Below the pieces are notes generated by a model. That model saw only the letters and a list, made by a program, of their open reading frames with translations, had not been told where the DNA came from and did no database searches. Both the position numbers and the translations under genes were made by a program. Positions 6,459-11,664 of a stretch of DNA of 11,664 nucleotides are shown here, piece by piece; positions within the stretch are counted from its first letter, which is position 1, and each line of letters opens with the position of its first letter. The DNA comes from DAOOWV01 sp035371485 (GTDB taxonomy: Bacteria > Patescibacteriota > Dojkabacteria > JAFGLO01): NCBI GenBank assembly GCA_035371485.1, contig DAOOWV010000029.1:1-11664 (forward strand). The letters run 5' to 3'.

Positions 6459-7646
6459 TTAATATTTTTCTAATTGGGTTACAAAGGATTCGTTGTTTTC
6501 TGATTCAAATGGTGACATGTACTTATTTGAATCGTCACCAACTTTTCCAACGTTTTTGTATTTAGTTTGAAAGATATCTTCGTTATTTTTTTCAGTATTT
6601 TCTTTAGGAGTAAGAGTATAGAAAGTAGATCTTCCATGTCCATATTGAAATATCAACTTTCTTTTCACTAGTTCATTCAAATCCCTGTAGGAACTCATAA
6701 ACGAAATACCCATTATTTCAGTGTATTTTTTCCTAGTAATTTGTGAATATTTCTTAAGATAGTTAATTGCCTGTAGTTGTCGTGAGTTTAGTCCAAGAAA
6801 TAACTTCTTTTTTTGTTGAACTTTTTCTTGTTCAATTCTAAAAATCTGTTCCCTAACTTGTTGGGTATCATTATCTACACCTTTTACAAAAAGCTCAATC
6901 CACATAGTTATATCACAAGATTCAATACATGCTGTAAGTGCCTTGATGTATTGTTCTTCATTGGTGTAAAAATGTCTATTTATTGGTAAAAGACTTTTTT
7001 CCCAGATTCCAAATTCGGAATATAACATTTCGGTCAGGCCAAGGATAGTAAGTTGATTACCCGTAAAAAAGGGGTAACAAGAAAATATTTCGTATACTGC
7101 AACGGCAATTTTTATTAATGGATGTACCTGAAATCTAGTTTCTTTTACCCAATCCAGAACCTCAGTAATGTACTGTTGGTTAAAATCTTTTAAACTTTTA
7201 CCGTTTCTAATATGTGACCACCTATCATATTCATCATTATATTTTTCCTCCTTACTTCTAAATCTACCGCTATTCCATGAGTCAGTCCAATTACTTGTTA
7301 AGATTTTATTAAGATGAAGTAAAGTTCCTGGCGCAAGATTTAAATATTTGTCTTTGCTCATTTGGGAGATGAATTCAAGAGCATTTCTGTAGTTAATTAG
7401 TAAGACTTTTGGTTTTTCTAATACATTAATTTCTTTACCAGTAAATATTTTTTCAGCATCTTTCATGGATATATCAACACCAATAAGTTTTGCAATGTGA
7501 TAAAGATTCTCATTTTTTACTGAAGAATAAAAATCTCTTTTTTCTTTTATAGGAAGTGGTAAATTTTGAATATCCTTGTAAGCAAGCTCGAATTGGACAA
7601 TATGGTGCAGTATTTTATTGGTAATGTAATAGTTTGGAGAATACAC
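6459..7646 (-). CDS. Fic-fold protein with degenerate active site and C-terminal winged helix
   Basis: This 395-residue protein follows the Fic layout. There is an N-terminal helical region (1-95), then a core with 'APGTLLHLNKILTS' (105-118), 'WNSGRFRSKEE' (124-134) and 'VHPLIKIAVAVYEIFSCYPFF' (174-194), and a C-terminal winged helix (286-346: LNSRQLQAINYLKKYSQITR, then a recognition helix near 314-330). Active Fic enzymes carry HPFx(D/E)GNGRxxR and transfer AMP or another nucleotide moiety to proteins. Here it reads Y191-P-F-F-T-G-N-Q-L-T-I-L202. The catalytic His, the metal-binding Asp/Glu and both Arg are all replaced, and only PF and GN remain. The N-terminal inhibitory S/TxxxE(G/N) motif is also not recognisable. 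It is probably a non-catalytic Fic scaffold or DNA-binding protein. The start is GTG at 7646 because a TAA precedes it closely. No SD is seen. It converges with the 16S gene. Confidence 0.75.
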   Translation of the reverse strand: MYSPNYYITNKILHHIVQFELAYKDIQNLPLPIKEKRDFYSSVKNENLYHIAKLIGVDISMKDAEKIFTGKEINVLEKPKVLLINYRNALEFISQMSKDKYLNLAPGTLLHLNKILTSNWTDSWNSGRFRSKEEKYNDEYDRWSHIRNGKSLKDFNQQYITEVLDWVKETRFQVHPLIKIAVAVYEIFSCYPFFTGNQLTILGLTEMLYSEFGIWEKSLLPINRHFYTNEEQYIKALTACIESCDITMWIELFVKGVDNDTQQVREQIFRIEQEKVQQKKKLFLGLNSRQLQAINYLKKYSQITRKKYTEIMGISFMSSYRDLNELVKRKLIFQYGHGRSTFYTLTPKENTEKNNEDIFQTKYKNVGKVGDDSNKYMSPFESENNESFVTQLEKY

Positions 7647-7886
7647 TTTATTTAATTAACAATTTATGCCAGAGGCATATCAACCGTTGGTTAAAACAAT
7701 TAACAATTAATAATGAAATTCTGTTACGATATAACTGTTAATTATTCTTTGTTCTTTATTAATTGTCGGTAGGATTGTAACATTGTAGTTCCTAAAGAGC
7801 AAGTTTTTGGATTATATGGTAAAATCTTTCAAGTGAAAAGTGAAAAATGAATAGTGAAAAGCTTTTAAAATCTCTGTAATTCTACT
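7647..7886. other. intergenic region without a gene
   Basis: No credible coding frame is present. It holds a 6-bp hairpin TATGCC-AGA-GGCATA (7665-7679) in the Fic leader, AT-rich repeats of AACAATTA and AATAATGA near 7697-7712, and an AGTGAAAA-type purine-rich repeat at about 7832-7860. That repeat resembles the end of the window. Confidence 0.5.
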
Positions 7887-7915
7887 TTGTTCATTTTACA
7901 CTTTTAGCCTTTAAT
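7887..7915 (+). promoter_or_regulatory. candidate promoter TTGTTC-17-TTTAAT
   Basis: The -35-like TTGTTC (7887-7892), a 17-bp spacer and the -10-like TTTAAT (7910-7915) predict a start at about 7922. That is the first base of the tRNA-like element, so the element and tRNA-Leu would share one transcript. Confidence 0.4.
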
Positions 7916-7922
7916 TTGGAGG

Positions 7923-8043
7923 GTCGACGTGGTGGAATTGTTCCAACCCTGTAGCAACGAAGTTGCTGACATGGTTGTGAATCTGCCGAAATATAGTGTA
8001 GGCAGAGTAGACACCTTGATGTATCACCACAAAGAGACAGTCC
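7923..8043 (+). ncRNA. structured element derived from the 5' part of tRNA-Leu
   Basis: GTCGACGTGGTGGAATTG (7923-7940) is identical to the first 18 nt of tRNA-Leu at 8064. The next 8 tRNA bases, GTAGACAC, recur at 8007-8014. The element is therefore the tRNA 5' end interrupted in the D-loop, between the two conserved Gs, by 66 nt (7941-8006). The insert folds into AGCAAC-GAA-GTTGCT (7953-7967) and TCTGCC/GGCAGA (7982-8006). GTGGTG (7929-7934) can pair with CACCAC (8025-8030) to close the whole. No anticodon arm or T-arm follows. It could be a decayed tRNA-Leu duplicate or a stable small RNA. The function is unknown. Confidence 0.4.
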
Positions 8044-8063
8044 TTAAAAATTAAATGAAGTTT

Positions 8064-8148
8064 GTCGACGTGGTGGAATTGGTAGACACGCTGGACTTAG
8101 AATCCAGTCCCTATTGCAGGGGTGAGAGTTCAAATCTCTCCGTCGGCA
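8064..8148 (+). tRNA. tRNA-Leu(TAG)
   Basis: This is a type II tRNA of 85 nt. Acceptor GTCGACG pairs with CGTCGGC with one G-T wobble. The D-arm has TTGGTAGACAC. The anticodon stem CTGGA/TCCAG closes loop CTTAGAA, giving anticodon TAG (leucine, CUN codons). The long variable arm contains CCCTATTGCAGGGG, and the T-arm is GAGAG-TTCAAAT-CTCTC. The discriminator is A and CCA is not encoded. Confidence 0.96.
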
Positions 8149-8251
8149 GTTTATAGATGATAAGTGATACATGAGACATGATACAACGAAATTTAGAATT
8201 TTCATCCGTTTAACCCTGCTTAATGTGCAGGCATAATTTGAAATTACTTGT

Positions 8252-9032
8252 GTGAGGAAGTATTTTCCCCTGATTAGTGGGCAATTACAAATTTTTTCTG
8301 AATATCGTTGGGAATTTATTATAATCCCATATATCGATCAGTACAGCTGTTGATTTATTTTACTTTTTGGAGACTCACAACAGACGGAGACGTAGAACAG
8401 AGTAAAAGTTTGTTTTTGTACTTTTTTCTTATGTTTTTAATATTTCAGTCTTTTCATTCGGGAAAATCAGCAAAAAATATATCACAAACCATAAGTAATG
8501 GTGAGATTAACCAACTCCTGATAAGGCCAATAAATTTCGTTTGGGTCAAAATTATTGAAAGTCTGGCACCAATTATATCTCGAGTGATGTTTGCTTTTAT
8601 TCTTTTGTTTTTGGGTATAATATTTTTTCCAAGTGTATTTATGCCTTATTCTTGGGGAGCATTCGCATTATTTTTCTTATTTACTATTGTATCTGTAATT
8701 TTATGGAATTTATTTAATGTTTTGATAGGTTTAACCTCTTTTGGGATACTTGAAGTTGAATCACTTTCAACAGTTTGGGATTTAATATTGAATTTATTTA
8801 AAGGAGCTTGGATTCTATTTTATTTATTTCCAGATTGGATAAAGAATATATTAAATTTAACACCCATTCCTTATATTGCTGCATGGCCAATAGAATTTAT
8901 CAAAATGGGATTAATGTAGACAGAACTTTTAATGTCTTAATTGTATGTTCAGTGTGGATTCTTTTTTGTTTGATAATTGCAAAAATTTTGTATAAAAGAG
9001 GTTTAGTTCATTATGAGGGATATGGTGGATAA
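8252..9032 (+). pseudogene. ABC-2 (DUF990-type) permease, interrupted by two frameshifts
   Basis: Three overlapping frames together make one 260-codon permease, the usual size for the family. The first (GTG 8252) reads MRKYFPLISGQLQIFSEYRW, the family's N-terminal 'K(Y)..I....L.EYR..F' pattern. The second, open to 8919, carries most membrane helices and the diagnostic loop ISNGEINQLLIRPINF. The third, to 9032, gives NVDRTFNVLIVCSVWILFCL and ends LYKRGLVHYEGYGG, the family's C-terminal signature. Breaks lie near 8295-8335 and 8885-8925, both of the same sign. The intact form would be an inner-membrane half of an exporter with the next two genes. It may be a real pseudogene or may reflect indel errors in the assembly. 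A weak TTTAAC-17-CATAAT promoter (8209-8237) would give an almost leaderless message. Confidence 0.72.
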
Positions 9033-9822
9033 TTTAGTACGATACATTAAAATTTATCATCTTTATGTCAAACAATCTTTTATGCCTTTTATGGCTCATA
9101 GATTTAACTTATTTATGAGTGCTATCGCAAATTTTGCATGGACTATGGGTCAATTAGTTTCTATTCGGTTTTTATTCTCTAAGTTACCAAGTGTGTAGGG
9201 ATGGACTTTTAATGATTTAGTATTATTATTAGCTTTTGGACAATGTGCGTTTTATACGGCTTTTGTGCTTTTTGAATCAAATCTGGCTAAAATTGGGAAT
9301 AAGATAATAAGAGGAGAACTTGATATTAAGCTTGTGAAACCTGTATCAATATTATTTCAACTATCTTTTGAAGATGTGATGGTGGCACAAATTATACCAA
9401 TGTTTACTACTGTTACTCCATTATTAATCTATGGTTTTTCTGGTGCAACAAAAATGAGTGCGATTAATATTTTTTTGGGGGGGGCAGTAGTTTTGATACT
9501 TGGAATAATAGTTAAATATTTTTCTGATGTTATCGTTTGCGGAGTCTTCTTTTTTATTAATAGAACTCATATTTATACTATTTACTCTGAGTTTAGGGAA
9601 ATTAATAGGCTTCCACCATCTTTGTTTCCTAAATGGGTTGAGAATGTATTTACTTTTGTAATACCTGTTTTGTTTGTTTCATATTATCCTTTAATGATGT
9701 CAAAAGGTGAATTTAATATTATGAAGGTAATACTCATTGAAATTTGTCTTTTACTGTTTATGATGCTATCCTCCTTTATTGTTTGGAGAAAAGGTTTGAG
9801 GGAATATAGTGGGGTAGGATAA
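9013..9822 (+). pseudogene. second ABC-2 (DUF990-type) permease with an in-frame TAG
   Basis: One frame runs from ATG 9013 (or ATG 9022) to 9822 and is broken only by TAG at 9196-9198. Upstream it reads MVDNLVRYIKIYHLYVKQSF, and downstream it continues GWTFNDLVLLLAFGQ. It then gives the family loop IIRGELDIKLVKPVSILF and the C-terminal signature GLREYSGVG. The reconstructed length is about 269 codons, normal for the partner permease. The gene overlaps the end of permease 1 by 11-20 bp. GAGGG at 9015-9019 is the only SD-like motif seen at a start in this window. Other genes here use TAG as a normal stop, so codon reassignment is unlikely. A nonsense mutation or a base error is more probable. 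Confidence 0.72.
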
Positions 9823-9840
9823 ATTAATTAATAGTTAATA

Positions 9841-10827
9841 ATGAATAATGATGTGATTATAAATGTAAAAAATTTGAGTAGATATTTTAGGCAATTCAAG
9901 AAAGCTGAAGGGATGAAAGGCTCAATAAAGAATATCTTTAAAAGAGATTATTACCTAGTCAAATCTGTTGATAAAATAAGCTTTTCTGTAAATAAGGGAG
10001 AATTAGTAGGTTTTATTGGGCCAAATGGAGCTGGTAAAACTACTACTTTGAAGATGCTCTCTGGGGTTTTACATCCAACATCTGGTGAAGTATCAGTAAT
10101 GGGATATTATCCAGCTGATCGTAAAAAGGAATATCTGAAACAGATTGGCTTTGTAATGGGACAAAAATCTCAGCTTTTATGGGAACTTCCACCTATTGAT
10201 ACTTTTAAACTTAACAAGGGAATATATGGAATTTCAAATAAAGATTTTACAAAAACTTTAGATGAACTAGTATCCATAGTTAAAATTGAAGATATTTTGA
10301 ATGTTCCTGTAAGGAGATTATCACTTGGGCAGCGAATGAAATGTGAGTTAGTAGCATCGTTAATTCACAGGCCTAAGATATTGTATCTTGATGAACCTAC
10401 AATTGGTTTGGACATTATTTCTCAGAAGGGTATTAGAAATTTTATTAAAAAAATTAATAAGAATGAGCAAACAACCGTGATATTAACTAGTCATTATATG
10501 GAAGATGTTCAGGAAATTTGTGAGAGATTAATTGTTATTAATAATGGAAAATTGGTATATGATGGAAAGGTTAATGACTTAATTAAAAAACATGCCCAAT
10601 ATAAATATATAAAATGTATTTTTAACGTAAGCGTAGGTAGAAGTGAAATTGAAAAATATGGTGAGATCTTGTCATATGAATCTGAAGGTTCTGTTGTTTC
10701 ATTAAAAGTTGATAGAAATGAAAATACTAGGATACTTAATGAGTTATTTAAGAGTTTTGATATAGCAGATGTTGATATTTCTGAAATGAAATTGGAAGAA
10801 ATTGTTGAAAAGATATACATGAATTAG
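9841..10827 (+). CDS. ABC-2 exporter ATP-binding protein (COG4586-like)
   Basis: This 328-residue intact nucleotide-binding subunit has Walker A GPNGAGKTT (60-68), Q-loop Q108 in GFVMGQKSQLLW, signature LSLGQ (160-164), Walker B ILYLDEP (180-186) with catalytic E185, D-loop GLD (189-191) and switch H218 in LTSHYMED. The N-terminal 'LSRYFRQFKKAEG' plus 'LKMLSGVLHPTSG' and the long 'LPPIDTFKLNKGIYGI' section match the ATPase of the uncharacterised three-part exporters whose permeases are DUF990-type, as are the two genes just upstream. The C-terminal 75 residues form the family's regulatory alpha/beta extension. A characterised cyanobacterial branch exports viologens. The substrate here is unknown. 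The gap to permease 2 is 18 bp, AT-rich and without an SD. A terminator follows directly. Confidence 0.9.
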   Translation: MNNDVIINVKNLSRYFRQFKKAEGMKGSIKNIFKRDYYLVKSVDKISFSVNKGELVGFIGPNGAGKTTTLKMLSGVLHPTSGEVSVMGYYPADRKKEYLKQIGFVMGQKSQLLWELPPIDTFKLNKGIYGISNKDFTKTLDELVSIVKIEDILNVPVRRLSLGQRMKCELVASLIHRPKILYLDEPTIGLDIISQKGIRNFIKKINKNEQTTVILTSHYMEDVQEICERLIVINNGKLVYDGKVNDLIKKHAQYKYIKCIFNVSVGRSEIEKYGEILSYESEGSVVSLKVDRNENTRILNELFKSFDIADVDISEMKLEEIVEKIYMN

Positions 10828-10829
10828 TG

Positions 10830-10902
10830 AATAATACAATAATGAAGAATACAAGAGGTTTAGTATCCATTTGTTGTTGTATTATTGTATTATTATTTTT
10901 TT
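10830..10902 (+). terminator. terminator of the ABC exporter operon
   Basis: AATAATACAATAAT (10830-10843) pairs perfectly over 14 bp with ATTATTGTATTATT (10881-10894). After one A, seven Ts follow (10896-10902). The loop is 37 nt. The position 2 nt after the ATPase stop fits an intrinsic terminator, though the stem is almost all A-T. Confidence 0.6.
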
Positions 10903-10911
10903 CATTATAAC

Positions 10912-11523
10912 GTGATTTATCCGACTCACGAACGAGAAAAAATTTTATTTGAAGACTCGAGTATTAAGCTTGTTGGTGGGATTGATGAAGCTGGAAGAGG
11001 TCCTATTGCTGGTCCTGTTGTAGTTGGAATAGCTGTTATTAGCAGAGAGCATAAAGAGATTGAAGGTATAAGAGACTCAAAAACTCTAAGTGAAAAACAA
11101 AGAGAAAAACTATTTGAAATTATTACAAATAGCGATGTGAACTGGGCATTTGGTTATGGTTCTCACAAGCTAATAGATGAAAAAGGAATTATGTTTGCTG
11201 TTAGACAAGCAACTTCCAGGGCTTATGAAAAATTGTCCCCCCACCCGGACATTTGTTTAAATGATGGGAGCTTAACTGGTTTTAAATTTAAATATCAATG
11301 TTTTGATAAAGGAGACCGTGATATTTATATTATTTCAATGGCATCAATTATTGCAAAAGTAGTTAGAGATAGGGCAATGAGAGAGTATGATAAACGCTTT
11401 CCTCAATATGGTTTTGCTAAGCATAAAGGGTATGGAACCAAGGCTCATTATGAAAGGATCAAAGAGTTCGGAATGTGTGAGATTCATAGGAGAAGCTATA
11501 TACAAGTAATAAGTAACAAGTAA
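10912..11523 (+). CDS. rnhB: ribonuclease HII
   Basis: RNase HII cleaves RNA in RNA-DNA hybrids and starts removal of misincorporated ribonucleotides. Numbered from GTG 10912 the protein has 203 residues. It carries the hallmark GIDEAGRGPIAGPV with D25 and E26, then RDSKTLSEKQRE, the third carboxylate D118 in LNDGS, and SMASIIAKVVRDR with D153. The terminal 'YGFAKHKGYGTKAHYERI' is the conserved substrate-binding end. I chose GTG 10912 (MIYPTHEREK) because an alternative TTG at 10885 lies inside the 3' arm of the preceding terminator and would add an unlikely YYYFFHYN leader. No SD is visible. It probably has its own promoter or depends on read-through of the ABC operon. Confidence 0.95.
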   Translation: MIYPTHEREKILFEDSSIKLVGGIDEAGRGPIAGPVVVGIAVISREHKEIEGIRDSKTLSEKQREKLFEIITNSDVNWAFGYGSHKLIDEKGIMFAVRQATSRAYEKLSPHPDICLNDGSLTGFKFKYQCFDKGDRDIYIISMASIIAKVVRDRAMREYDKRFPQYGFAKHKGYGTKAHYERIKEFGMCEIHRRSYIQVISNK

Positions 11524-11664
11524 TAAATGGAATGATTGATTTTTCTTGGGTAAATCTGTGTGTCAAGATAAACGAAATAGTTAAAAGTGAACGAATGAAT
11601 AAGTGATTTTAAGTGATAAGTGAAAAATAAATAGATTAAATGATATAAATAATGTTAGTGGGTT
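11524..11664. other. intergenic tail, no gene seen
   Basis: This is AT-rich sequence with repeated AAGTGA/AATGAATA units (about 11584-11632) like those at 7832-7860. No clear terminator follows rnhB. Confidence 0.4.

Noticed and set aside
7923..8043. Group I intron or SRP RNA
   Set aside because: The core P-Q-R-S elements are absent or out of order, and the conserved SRP hairpin motif is missing.
8214..8230. CCTGC/GCAGG hairpin as terminator of tRNA-Leu
   Set aside because: The stem is only 5 bp and no T-tract follows. It lies within the weak promoter of the ABC operon.
10509..10820. Minus-strand 103-residue frame
   Set aside because: It is antisense to the C-terminal part of the ABC ATPase.

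Overview
The window is AT-rich, has very short leaders and almost no Shine-Dalgarno motifs. It carries one complete but divergent 16S rRNA gene that stands alone, with no 23S or 5S beside it. These traits together suggest an uncultivated, reduced-genome bacterium, most likely a candidate phyla radiation (Patescibacteria) lineage. I cannot fix the phylum by eye. A run of exactly 100 Ns marks a scaffold gap in a draft or metagenome assembly, so each frame break below could be either real decay or an assembly error.

Layout. At 1-250 a probable serine-recombinase C-terminal tail reads into, and antisense to, tRNA-Pro(GGG). At 341-1730 a zinc-ribbon DUF5655 protein and a membrane-anchored beta-sandwich protein diverge from an intergenic region with a 12-bp inverted motif pair. 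At 1731-3208 lie a possible gene remnant, a frameshifted unknown gene and a DinB-like gene. At 3301-3682 a 124-bp tandem repeat built on the 3' end of tRNA-Gln(CTG) runs up to the intact tRNA, interrupted by the N gap. A GC-rich double-hairpin element follows. At 3919-4533 is a membrane-anchored methyltransferase, divergent from the 16S gene (4788-6348). The 16S gene has a textbook promoter, a boxA, and a 22-bp processing stem that closes around it alone. At 6459-7646 is a Fic-fold protein with a destroyed active site and a winged helix. At 7887-8148 a structured element derived from tRNA-Leu precedes tRNA-Leu(TAG). At 8252-10827 is a three-gene ABC-2 exporter (two permeases and an ATPase). 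Both permeases are broken as sequenced and the ATPase is intact. A terminator and rnhB (RNase HII) end the window.

The most notable signals are these. First, the 16S rRNA carries paired changes at sites that are nearly invariant: U1406/U1495 is now G/C, and the 530-loop pseudoknot is rewritten by compensatory substitutions. Both argue for a functional rRNA with altered antibiotic-contact and modification sites. Second, three tRNA genes each carry an associated oddity: recombinase run-in, a tandem 3'-end repeat, and a 5'-end copy with an insertion in the D-loop. This suggests repeated recombination or duplication at tRNA genes in this genome.
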